Source: Posidonia oceanica
Lineage: Eukaryota > Streptophyta > Magnoliopsida > Alismatales > Posidoniaceae
Direction of reading: 5' to 3'
NCBI GenBank assembly: GCA_037176725.1
Contig: JAZBRS010000076.1
Location: 117,261,001-117,325,000, forward strand
DNA length: 64,000 bases
Shown: piece after piece, positions 42,301-52,523 of the stretch
How the letters are laid out: each line of letters opens with the position of its first letter
How positions within the stretch are numbered: position 1 is the stretch's first letter
Notes under the pieces: model-generated
Told to the model about the DNA's origin: nothing
What the model saw: the letters and a program-made list of their open reading frames with translations, nothing else
Databases searched by the model: none
Made by a program: the position numbers and the translations under genes

Positions 42301-43458
42301 AAAAGCCGCGGAATAAAACCTCGGCAAAACCATGCAGATGCAAATGCAAAGAGAGAGGATAAGAAAAGCGAAAGGAGAAGCAAACAGTGCATGTGTGAGA
42401 ACAGACACTGTTTAAGGGCCACGCAGAGCAGGTGTGAAGACCTACAATGGGGAAAATAAGCAAGTGGAGGGATTACCACTGTTTTGCGACTGTTTCCCAC
42501 TAAACCGCCCCGCGATATGTCTCGCACGCTGCCCAAAGCTCGCAGCGCGATCGGATCGTGGAAAAGGGGGAAGAAAGTCGCAATAAGTGGTGAATCCAGG
42601 GGAAACACGACACAAAACACTTGGGAATACGCGAAAAGGGGAACGGAATTGATGGGTAAGAAGAGGAAGTCCTATTCTACATGTTCGAGGAAACAAAAAG
42701 CGAAAACGATGCATGCAATACAAATGGTATGCAAATGAATGCCATGCAGGGGTTCAGGAGGACGTACCTGGGAAATCTAAAGCCTGATCTGAAATCTGCT
42801 TAGTCCATGGTGAAGAGCGCTCAGCCGGGGTCATCCGGGTAGCTTGTTTGAGAAGATCCAACGGTCGGATCGGAAGATATCCCAGCTTCAAGGCAGAGGG
42901 GCCAGAACAGGGGAGAAGAATAGATCTAAGTGTACAGGAGGTCCTAGGGGTGTGCAAAACAGGTCCTCCCTTGTGAATGGGAGCTAATGACACTCAAGTG
43001 TGTGCAAAGGATGCAAAATACTAGAATGCATGAGTACAATGCATGCAGAATGCAAGAAAAAGGCTTGAGGGTGATTTTTCAGAAAATTGGGGACTTAAAT
43101 GCAATTTTTGAAAGGATGGGGGTCTAAATGCAAAGATTTTGAAAAGTTTGGGGCTTTTATGCAAGGGTTTTGGAAAAAGGAGGGTCTGCACGCAATTTTA
43201 CAAAGGACAGGGTTTAAAATGCAATTTTCCAAGATGGGCATGCATCAGGACAAACTTTTGAAATCATGTGGCAAGTTAGAATGCGATTTTGAAATCATTA
43301 GGGTCCAAAATGCAATTTTTCCAGCAAAACAGGGGTCTAGTGGGTTTGAATGCAGATGGGGGACCTATATGCAATTTTCCAAACATGTGGGGGCTAAAAT
43401 GCAATTTTATAAGCAAAATATGCATTTAAATGATTTTTATAAGCATGCAGAGGACCTA

Positions 43459-43700
43459 TGTGCAATTTTCAAATCATGCAGGGTCAAAAATGCAATTTTA
43501 TAAGCAAAATATGCATTTAAATGACAGGCAGAGGGCTAATGTGCAATTTTCAAATTATGCAGGGTCAAAAATGCAATTTTATAAGCAAAATATGCATTTA
43601 AATGACAGGCAGAGGGCTAATGTGCAATTTTCAAATTATGCAGGGTCAAAAATGCAATTTTATAAGCAAAATATGCATTTAAAAGTATGCTGTGCACTGG
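43459..43700 (-). repeat. 81-bp tandem repeat, three copies
   Basis: Copies start at 43459, 43540 and 43621. The unit holds TGTGCAATTTTCAAAT, GGTCAAAAATGCAATTTTAT and AAGCAAAATATGCATTTAAA. It is a local amplification inside the wider, less regular GCAATTTT repeat region of D. Confidence 0.85.
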
Positions 43701-45539
43701 GGAAGGACCTATATGCAAAAATCAAAAAACATGGAGGAAATAATGCAATGCAGTAAGCAAAAATTGGAAAAATAAGCTAAGTTAACAGGACAGAGGACTA
43801 AATTGCAATTATAGAAAACAGTAAGGACCTAAAATGCAATTTTATATGGCAAACTTAGTGCATTAAATCAGATTAATAAACTGCAGGACTAACATGCAAT
43901 AATCAAAAGCTGGAGGGCCAGAATCAAATTTATTATTGAAGGAAAGCATAGTAAAAGGACTGACATGCAAATAAAAAGAACTACATATTTTTCATGCAAT
44001 TTTATATGGTTTTAACTCGGAATTAAACGGATTTAATCAGATGAAGGACCTGAGAGCAATAAAGCAAGAACTGAGACCAATAATGCAATATGTGGTAAAA
44101 TAGCAAAGATAACAAAAAATAAAGGCACAGTAACATTCAGATCGTCGACCACTGTAGCAGTTGCTACCAGTGGCCGACAGAGGGAGCAAAGGGGGTGCTG
44201 GTGCGGCATAGACCGGCGGGCGGGCTTCACCAGAGCTCGACGGAGACCGGAGCAGCATCGGCGAGCAGCGACGCTGCCTGGAGCAGGCCGGAGGAGACGC
44301 CGGAGGTCTGCAGACCTGCTCGGAGACAGGCCGGCCGATCAACGCAGCGTCGGCGAGTTCTGACGGCAGAGACATGCTTCTGGGGTCCATGCGGAGCTGG
44401 GGCGCCAGTTGGAGCGACGTTCTGCAGACCGGAGCGGCGGGACGAGCTCGAAGCTCGCCGGAGAAGACAGAGTTGACCCGGTGTTGAATCGGCGCAGGAG
44501 AGAGAGAAATCCCAGTCTAAAGGGCGGAGAAGCAAGAGAGGAGGAAGACTAATCTACGGGTGAAGAAAGCTACCTGTTTCCGTGGCTGAGGAGTCCCCCC
44601 GACGTTGGTCGACTTTGCAGAAGGCGGTGAGCTCGGTCTGGCTGCTGCGGGCGTCTCCGATGGCTTCTGGGCGTCTGGTTCTGCTCAGTGCATTGCTCCG
44701 GAGCTTGCTGAATGATCGGAGGGCAGCTACGATGACCGGCGCGATAAGTGGGCTTGGTGGGTTCACAGCTGGTCACCGGTGGTGGGGATGGATGTCTGCT
44801 GCTCTCTGGATCAGTTGGAGGATGCCGGCGACTTGCTGGAGGTTGGGTGAAGGGTTCTGGGTGGTTAAATTGGACTTTGGAGGTCTGAGGATGGAGTTTG
44901 CAGGTGTGGTGGTTTCGGGCTGAAAAAAGGCATAGGTGTTTGTGGTGGTAGGCTTGGTCTGTGGTGAGAGTTGGGCTGAAGGCTTGGGTGGTTTAGGAAG
45001 GTGGTGATCTGGTGGATTAGGGGGTGAAGTTTGGGATGAAATGGGGGCCTATGGTGTCGGGAATTTCTGGGAGGAAAGGAGTTGGGTTTTGCTGAGAATT
45101 TTGGGTGTTCGGGGGCGGTTTCTGGAGTGGAAAGGCTGAGGGATGGAGGGGCTGCGATGCTGGGATTCTGGGTGAGGTTGGGGGAGGAATTGGGTGCGGT
45201 TTATGGTCTGGAACCGGTGTTGGTTTCAGTGGGGAGGAAGAGGAGGAAAAGGTCTGAATTTTGTAGAGGAAAGGGAGGAGAATTGCAAGGATTCTGGGTG
45301 CTGGGTGCTTTCTCTCTCAGGACGACGCGAAAAGTGTCGAAGGAGGAGAAGACTTGGAAGTTTTAAGCAGCTGGGGAGGACAGACGTGCACTGGGATTCA
45401 AATCCCCACCGGCGGGAGCACTGCTGCTGATGGAGAGGCGGTCGGCGAGAAGACGGGCAGTAAATGCCTTCCCGGAAGATCCGCTGAGTGCAAGAGGAGG
45501 AAGGTGGACTGGTGCTGAGGTGATCGGGAGGGAGAAGCG

Positions 45540-46900
45540 AAGTTGAATTTCAAAGAAGAGGAGGGAGTTGGTTCGCGGGAGGAGGAAGGGAAAATCGGGG
45601 AAGAAGAAGGAAGAAGAAGAAAGGTGGAACGCAGGCTGAAGGTCGCGGGCCGGGCTGCGCGAAGAAAAAAGAAAAAGAAAGAAAAGAAAGAAGGAAGGTG
45701 GAACGGGCCGGACTGGGCCCAGTAGGAGAAAGAAAAGAAGAAGAAAAAGGAAGAAAGGGAGAAATGGAAGGGAAAAAGATGAGAAATAAATTAGATAAAA
45801 ATAAAATAAAAATAGACAAAAATATTAGAATGATTGTGTTTTAAGTTAGGACCTTGGTTAAGTTTTTTAATGATTGTTTATGGTTAGTTAATTAGGTTTA
45901 GAGGGATTTTGGGTTTGATTAGGGTTTTCTTTGTCTTTGATTTGTTTTTTTATTTTGATTAAATGTTTGTTAAGTCTTTTAGGTTGTTTTTTAATTATGT
46001 TTTTCTTGTTAAGTACTTGGGATGTTAATTAGGATTTTTAAAGTTTGTTTTTAGATTAATTAGAGTGGGTTTTAGATTTTAATCTTGATCCTTTTTCCTT
46101 AAGTCTTCTTTGATTTGCTTTTTCTTAATTTTGTTTGTTAAATTCTTTTAGCATTTTTTTCTTAGGTTAGGTTTTCTTGTTAAGTTTTTAATTAGCTGTT
46201 CTTAAATTTTGATTGTTTGTTTTATTATTTTTTAATTATGTTTTCAATTTTTCTTTTGAGAGTTGTTAGGTTAGGTTTTTCCTCCTTAATTATTAGCCCT
46301 TGCATTTCTTAAGTGTTTTCTTTCTTTTAGGGTTTGTTTTCTTGGTTGTTTTTAATAGGATTTTACTTTTAGCTGTTTTGATTACATTTTGGTTTTTTCC
46401 TTGATTTTACAGCATTTTCTCTTTGTTTGTTTTGCATTTTTTAGCTTGCATTCTTGTTTTTTGGCTTTAGTTAGATTTAGTTAGGCTTTGGTTTTTAATT
46501 GTTTGTTTAATGTTTTTAATTATTTTTCTTAGGGTTTTGGTTTGTTTTCCTTTTGTTTTAGAGTTTTAGAGGTTTTTAAGGAATTTTTAGGGATTTAGTA
46601 AGAGAAAGGAAAAGAAAAGGAAAAGGAAGAAGAAAAGGGAGAAATGAAGGAATAAAGAGGAAAGAGAGGAGTTGAAAGAAGATAATTTTTTGAAAATCAA
46701 AGAAAATGCTAAAAATAAGATAAAAATAGGAATAAGATTGAGAAGAGATAGATGCACAAGGGGGGCCCATAGCCAGGCAAGAAAAAAGGAGAGAAGGGGA
46801 TGAAAAGAAGAAGGATAATCAGGAGAGAGAGAGGAGAGAGAAAAGAATAATCCTAGAGAGAGAAAACGATAATTTGGGTAAATGAAGGGTTTAAAGGTTT
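45540..46900. other. Strand-skewed low-complexity part of D
   Basis: Plus strand is G/A-rich at 45540-45790, T-rich with GTTTTTTAATT words at 45830-46560, and again G/A-rich at 46590-46880. No coding signal. Confidence 0.6.
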
Positions 46901-47288
46901 TGAAAAGGGGTGAAAATTGGGGAATGTGTAGCCTAGGGTCTCTAGTGTTGGTTCTAGGGCTTTGGTTTAGTTTTGAGAAAGTTTTGGAAGGGTTTTGAGG
47001 TGTAGAAAGGGGGTAGTTTTACCTAAGTTTTCTAGGGTTTTTGGGAGTGGTTTTGGGTTGAGAATTTCTAAGTGTTTGGGTAGGTTTGCTAAGTTGGGAG
47101 TGATAGGTTTTCCTATGGTTTTTGGGTAAGTTTTGGGCTTGGGAAATAGGTGTAGGCTCAAGTCAAGTTTAGGCTTGATTTGAAGAGAAAGATGAAAAGG
47201 GTTGTGGTTGTTTTGACCTAGGTTTAGATTCAGAAGTCACCAGAAGGTCCCAATTGGTTCAAGCCTGTCAAAATGGGGTGTCAACACC

Positions 47289-47293
47289 TGCAT
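47289..47293. repeat. Target-site duplication of solo LTR D (right)
   Basis: CCTGC, identical to 41107-41111. Confidence 0.85.
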
Positions 47294-48626
47294 GTTAGTT
47301 TTATTGCATTTAGGTCCACCACTTGCATGCATGGCATTATGCAGACATTGCATTCAGAACCAACATTTTACTTTTATTGCAATTAGGTCCAGCAGTTGCC
47401 TTATTGCATGCATTACACCTTCTACTCATATTGCATTTAAGCCCTTGCATTTTGCCATATTGCATCATTGGCCTTTATTGCATTTAGGACTTTACTACAT
47501 TGTATTATCTGCATTTCTATGACATTGCATTCCAGTCCTTGCGTATTTCCTGTATTGCATTATGGTCCTTCATTGCATTTAGAAGCATATTGCATTGCAT
47601 GCATACATGACATTGCATTTGAGCCCCTGCATTTCTCCCATATTGCATCATTGGTTTTATTACACTTAGAAACTTGTTGCATGCATACATGGGCACATTG
47701 CATTTAGACCCTGCATTTGGCCACTATTGCATCAGTGGGCTTTATTTGGGCTTTGAGCTATCTGGCTTGATCTTTGAATAACTTTTGATCAGACCGTTGG
47801 ATCTTTACGATCCAAACATCTGAATCTTCCTTGTTGAATGAGCTTCCATTCAAACTTGAGTTTACTCAGATCAGGCATCAGATCATCAAGTCAATGCCCA
47901 TTTGAGCCACTGCATATCATTCATTGCTTCATAAGTTGCATTGCATGTATTGTTTTCTCGATCTGTCTACTCAAGCATATAGATTAGGCTTTATTGATCG
48001 ATTTCCCCTTGCTTGCCGTATCATTGCATTGTATGGTTTTCCGTCGGTGTTTTGTTTTCCCTTTGCATACCGCATCCTTGCATTGTGTGGTTTTCCTCCG
48101 ACGTTTTGTTTCTCGCCTGCATTGCATCTAGGGTGATGATGTTTACTGTTGGACTTCTTTGGAACCGCGGTACGCCGGGTTTAGATACCAACAGTGCTGC
48201 TGAGCACATAGATCGCATGTTTTGTTTTCTCTCATACATCATGGCATCTTAAGCATACATTTAAGCATGTTAAAGCGTTCATGGCATAGCATAGCATTTA
48301 TTCCACACATGTGAGCGAGATTAGCCTAAAAAGACCGCTCCATGGGCGCATGGGGGTGCCTAACACCTTCCCCTTGTGTAACAGGAGTCCTTACCCTTTC
48401 TCTTAGCCCGCAATGACCATTGTGTCTGCATCTATTGGCACGAGTCATACATTTTGCATCATATCGCATGCATAGCATTGTTTTCCTCGATTTCCTCGTC
48501 TTCTGACAATAGACTAGGTGGCGACTCCATTTCTTGCTTTATTCTTTGTTTTCTTTGCCAATTATCCTTGACTCTCTCTCTTTTCACCCGATGTCAGTCA
48601 ACCCGGCATCGCGGCGGGGACGGTCA
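47294..48626 (+). mobile_element. 3' LTR of element C, second part
   Basis: Resumes the GCATTTAGGTCC repeats, then shows the conserved features of LTR A in the same order: TGCTGAGCACATAG (48198), the block at 48355-48396, ACTAGGTGGCGACTCC near 48514 and GGGGACGGTCA at the end. No protein. Confidence 0.75.
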
Positions 48627-49408
48627 TAAGGACACACGACACAGAGGGGTCCCGCCGAGGAGGTTGGACTTCAGGACGGATAGGTGCGCCCTGTCCGTGG
48701 CAATGCAGTGCGTTTCGATGGCTGCTTGTGGCCAATTTATTTGTTTGTGGTTATGGCCTCGCCGATGAGGGGTAGGGCCTACGCTAGTGAGGCGCTACTG
48801 TGTTGCTTGTCCTGATTCAAGGACTCAGGCTCTAGTATAAAGCAGACCTTGTTTGCCGAGCGATAGCTCGTTGGCTTTTGGTCTAGGATGGACCGTGTGT
48901 TTTGCTGAGCAGTGTCTCAGTATTATTTTGATTATTGTGCGCCTATGAGGCGTTGCTGTTTGGCCATTGAGGCCCTTTGTTTGGTTGGTTTGGGTGTTTG
49001 CTGTGTTGTGCGTTCTGGATGCATTTGAGGCGTTCAGATGCTGTTGGGTGTCTGGCCTACCCAATGAGGGCGTGGGACCAGGTTTTGTGTGGATTTTGTG
49101 GTCTGGGCTTGATTTGGCTATATTGGCCATTTCAAGCATGCTTTTAAGATTTTGAAAGAGCATACATGTGATTTTGAAAGGAAATGAGATAAATGATTTT
49201 CAAATGCACGTTTTATTGGTTTTGTTGTGGGCTGGGCAATATTGTATTGCGCTGTTGTGCTGTGGTGGCATCCAGGTGGGATGCCCATGTTTGGTTGCTG
49301 TGGTGTGGTTACGTTGGCTCCCTCAGCATTGTTGGCTGAGTGGTTTAGGTGGGCTGTGTGCTGGGTGATCGTTTTGTCTAGTTACTAACGTGTGCTTTGG
49401 TTTGCTTG
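48627..49408 (+). mobile_element. Older chromovirus-like LTR fragment, left part
   Basis: Near 49362-49408, CTGGGTGAT...GTGTGCTTTGGTTTGC, continued across T1 by TTTCTGCAGGTGCAGG (51587), parallels the same section inside T1 (CTGGGTGACTTAGATGTCAC ... TTTCAGGTGCAGGG at 51345-51400). So 48627-49408 plus 51587-51806 is the 3' part of a related but distinct LTR. It ends GGGCGGGTCACTACA at 51806. Its 5' part is missing beyond element C, which may have inserted into it. Confidence 0.55.
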
Positions 49409-51581
49409 TGTAATATCCTGATTTTCCATAATATAATTGAGTTAATTATTTTGGAAAATCTTTCCCTATTGTTGTTGCTGTTGTTTGTAGTGTGTTGGGG
49501 TTGTGTGTCTTTGGTGGTTTGGTTTCTGGCTCCTCGGTGTTGTTTGGTGTGGTCGTGAGGAAGTGAGGGCTTTGTTGAAGGATGTTTGGGGCTGTGTGTG
49601 TGGTTTGTGGTGGAAAATAGGTTAGAGTGCAATTTGCCCATTTTCCCACCACACGTGCCCATTTCCTTCTTCCCCTTTTCTTCATCCTTCCTTCCGTTTT
49701 CTCCACCCGACAGCCAATTGCAGCCTAAGCGATCGTCGGCGACTGGAGGAGATTGAGGAGGTGCGGCCAATGCTGGAGGAGCGTGGAGGCGAGCCGGTGT
49801 GAGGAGGGGTGGTGCTCGTCGGCCGGAAGAGGCTGTGTTCGTCGGCCGGCCGTGGTTTGGGGTGGAGTGTTCGCCGGTGGTTGGTATGCGTCTCCCCCTA
49901 GGTTTTCTTTCCATTTCTTGCCTAGAATGCTTAGAATGCATGTGATCTAGCTATGCCATGAATGTTGTAGGATTTCGTTTGGTTTTGAATGGTTTTTGGA
50001 TTGGTTGTGGTTTGAATGGAAATAGGTTTTATTTGACCTCTTGAGCTTTGCGAATTTATATCTTAATGTATGATGCATGGATTGGTTTGATTTTTGTGCT
50101 CATGTGTAGAGCACTCGTGATGCTTTGATTCTAATATTTACTTGTGATTTATGGGTTTTTGTGGTGAGATCGGTTGGAGTTCCCATCTTGGGCGATTTGT
50201 TTTAGGTTTCGTTTTGGTTTTCTGAGATCGCTCAGATCGGTACGACTTTTTGGATCGGTATGCCATTTTCGGTAGAAATCAGTACGACCTGCCATTTTCG
50301 GTGTCCCGTTTTGCTGTCAGTTTAGGCCAGATTCTGATTTCGGTGTGCCGAAATCGATTGGTCTGCCGATTTCTGTGTGGATCGGTTCGACCGGTGGGTT
50401 TGTTCCACCGAATCAGGGATTTTCGGTCTACCGGTGGCATTTTCGGTGTGCCGTTTTTGGTCTGAACCCGAACTCGATGCCCAAAACGGTCTGTCGGTTG
50501 ATTTGGTTCTTCCGAATCAGGGATTTTCGGTCGACCGGTGCTGACTTTTCGGTGTGCCGTTTTTGGGGTAAAATGGTTTCTAAAGAGAGAGATTTGGGTT
50601 TTCGAGGTATTTGATTTTATTGTGTTTTGGCATGGTTTTGTGGATCATGAGGAAAGGTTTATAAAAGGATTTCTAAATGACTTTAGAAAAGAAATGCATG
50701 TTTGCGAAAAGAGTTTGGAAATAGTTTCCGTGGTTTTGAGGACCAAGAGACCAAAGCTTTTGACTGGCGATTAGGGGTATTTGAACACATGCCCTATGGT
50801 CCAAGAGTCAGGTAGTCTAGGGTGAGGTTAGCGGTACAGTAGGCTCCGTTGAAACAGACGGTCTACCCTCTGTGCCGGTGCTGGCTGGGGCTAGGGTTGG
50901 AGTCCCCAGATGCTCGGGCACCAAAGAGACGCCTGAGTGCGTAACTCCGTGTTGTTATGATGTTGATCATGAAAATGATCATGCTATAAATTGAGGGCTG
51001 AGTTCCCGGGGTGGATTGTTCTCCCACATGGGGTAGTCTTCCGCGACATTGCAGCCAAGAGATGCGTGTGTCATCTGCAGCTGCTTGTGGCTAGTGTCGT
51101 TTACTTGTGGCCAGGGTGTTCGATGATATTCGGAATCGATGTGTGTGTGAGTGTGGATTTGAGATGAATTGTGATGTATTTGAGATTGCATGTTTTAGAA
51201 AATGTGGATAGCTTTATAAAAGCATGTGATTTGATATTAATGAATGGTATGCTTTTAAATAGCATAGACTGCTGTAATTTCTGATGTTTATTGCTTTAGT
51301 AATTGTTTCTGCTGCCGTTTGCCGTGGTTTTGGGTGGCACGTACTGGGTGACTTAGATGTCACTCACGCGTGTTTTGTGTTTGGTTTTCAGGTGCAGGGT
51401 CGAGGTACAGTCCAGTCTAGTACTTGTTTAGGGGAGCCACGTAGCCGCACACTAGGGATCTTGGGAGTATTTTAATAATTTGTAAAAGTTTTAAATTTAT
51501 TCTCAAATGTAATTAATTGTTTACTCTTTTAAATTATCATTTGGGTAGTTGATACTATTTGGTCACGCTGGGGGCGTGACA
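49409..51581 (+). mobile_element. T1: solo LTR, chromovirus-like
   Basis: 2,173 bp, TGTAATATCC to GGGGCGTGACA. Flanks GCTTG and ACTTG are a 4/5 match for a target duplication. Ends of this type, and the CACGTACTGGGTGAC...GGTGCAGGG section, are typical of Tekay/Del chromovirus LTRs (from memory). It is collinear with T2 (52524-54679) except for a replaced slot at about 50235-50565. Confidence 0.78.
50235..50565 (+). repeat. Palindrome-word slot of T1
   Basis: Repeated words are CGGTGTGCCG, TCGACCGG and GAATCAGGGATTTTCGGTC. The best unit, GATTTCGGTGTGCCGAAATC (50336-50355), has perfect 8-bp arms around TGTG. The corresponding slot of T2 has entirely different words. Confidence 0.75.
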
Positions 51582-51586
51582 ACTTG

Positions 51587-51806
51587 TTTCTGCAGGTGCA
51601 GGATAGGTGTTGTTCGCTTGCTAATGCACATAAGAGGAGTCATGCTGCCACACATCAGGATTTCTGGGTAAGTAAGTTAGTTTTATTTATTGTTGCTTTA
51701 TTGTATTGTGAGAATTTAGCTTTATAGTTCATAAATACTAATAAAAGATAAAAATGAAAAAAAAATCTGGCTAGGTTGAGAGGTAGCGGCTGGGCGGGTC
51801 ACTACA
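51587..51806 (+). mobile_element. Older chromovirus-like LTR fragment, right part
   Basis: Continuation of 48627-49408 after solo LTR T1; ends GGGCGGGTCACTACA at 51806, where minus-strand gene sequence begins. Confidence 0.55.
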
Positions 51807-52389
51807 GCCCATGAATGGTCAGAATGTGCAGCAAGCTACCGAAAGGGGTGCGGTGCAATAAGAAGTCTCGTAGAAACTCAGACAGTAAGTGGAAATGCTC
51901 CAGTATAGGTGCCCAATGACACTGCATGGTCCTCCTAGCATATCCAACCTGCAAACAAGACAGAGGACGTCAGAAATCTTGCATTTAACAGAAAAGCATT
52001 GTCGGGCACTGGTTATGGCAAGAACACTAACCTGGAAACCGTCCCTCTCACAGATGTGGTCAGGATCAAGAAGACGGCCACCAAAATTCCCTGCCACCTG
52101 CATTTGGCAATTAATAACAGTCAGATATCATTCCTTGCATTGCATTGAAAACGAACAGGAATTTCAGAAAACAGAAACTTGGGCATACCTCCTCTGGGAT
52201 CGTTGGCTGAGCCGCACCCGAGGCCTCCTTCGATGCGTGTGACCTCGAAGCACTCTGGGTCAGTGTCCTCGAGCCTGAGGAGCTTCCCACAGACATCCAA
52301 GAGCTAGAGGCACCTTGGCTCAATGTCCTCGAGCCAGAGCGACCTCCCCTCGACACCTTGGAGCCCTCACCAACAGAGCCACGATCAGA
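51802..52389 (-). pseudogene. Spliced gene fragment cut by an LTR; function not recognised
   Basis: Three minus-strand exons join in frame through GT-AG introns: 52389-52189 (67 codons, Ser/Arg-rich, with the repeat SGSRTLSQGAS/SGSRTLTQSAS), 52097-52032 (22 codons, containing NFGGRLLDPDHICERDG) and 51948-51802. The last exon includes LHRTPFGSLLHI and then runs into the end of the LTR at 51806, where it meets a stop by chance. The gene was therefore cut by that insertion. Earlier exons would lie right of 52389, possibly beyond T2. The RTPFGSLLH motif vaguely recalls N-terminal domains of plant transposon-associated genes (DUF1985 or PMD type), but I cannot assign it. Probably transposon cargo like the antisense genes of element B. 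Confidence 0.5.
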
Positions 52390-52523
52390 CTGCACAACGA
52401 AAGCATAATTCAACGAATGTTACACAGATGGCGTAGGCAGGAGCAAAAGTAGGCACAATGTACAGTGGCATTAGATCACAAGTCAGCATAAACAATATAG
52501 GAAAAGCCTAACATGGGTATTAC

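Larger units (their letters stand above)
41112..47288 (-). mobile_element. D: 6.2-kb solo LTR of an Ogre-type element
   Basis: On the minus strand it begins TGTTGACACCCCATTTTGAC (at 47288) and ends GGATTACTACA (at 41112), with a perfect CCTGC duplication outside. It has no internal region, polypurine tract or primer-binding site, so it is a solo LTR left by recombination between two LTRs. It carries the conserved block (41420-41460), a 30-bp minisatellite (41821-42300), GGACCTAAATGCAATTTT repeats (43080-44070) and strongly purine- or T-skewed stretches (45540-46900). The long open frames on both strands come from the minisatellite. GC-rich section 44190-45500 has no recognised protein. Confidence 0.85.
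33822..48626 (+). mobile_element. Element C: Ogre-type non-autonomous element, left end removed by A
   Basis: What remains is a partial gag, a non-coding internal region with hairpin repeats, a polypurine tract and a 3' LTR. The LTR is split by solo LTR D. The left part lies beyond element A, outside the window. The end at about 48626 was set by analogy with the GGACGGTCA end of LTR A and may be off by some 15 bases. No pol motif is present. Confidence 0.75.

Noticed and set aside
41686..42620. Four long overlapping open frames on both strands
   Set aside because: They are by-products of the 30-bp minisatellite, whose unit is a multiple of three; the proteins are pure ten-residue repeats without a domain.
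44033..45430. GC-rich open frames suggesting a host gene in D
   Set aside because: No domain, no consistent frame and the sequence lies inside a solo LTR with clean ends; GC-rich sections of this kind also occur in LTR A and LTR C.
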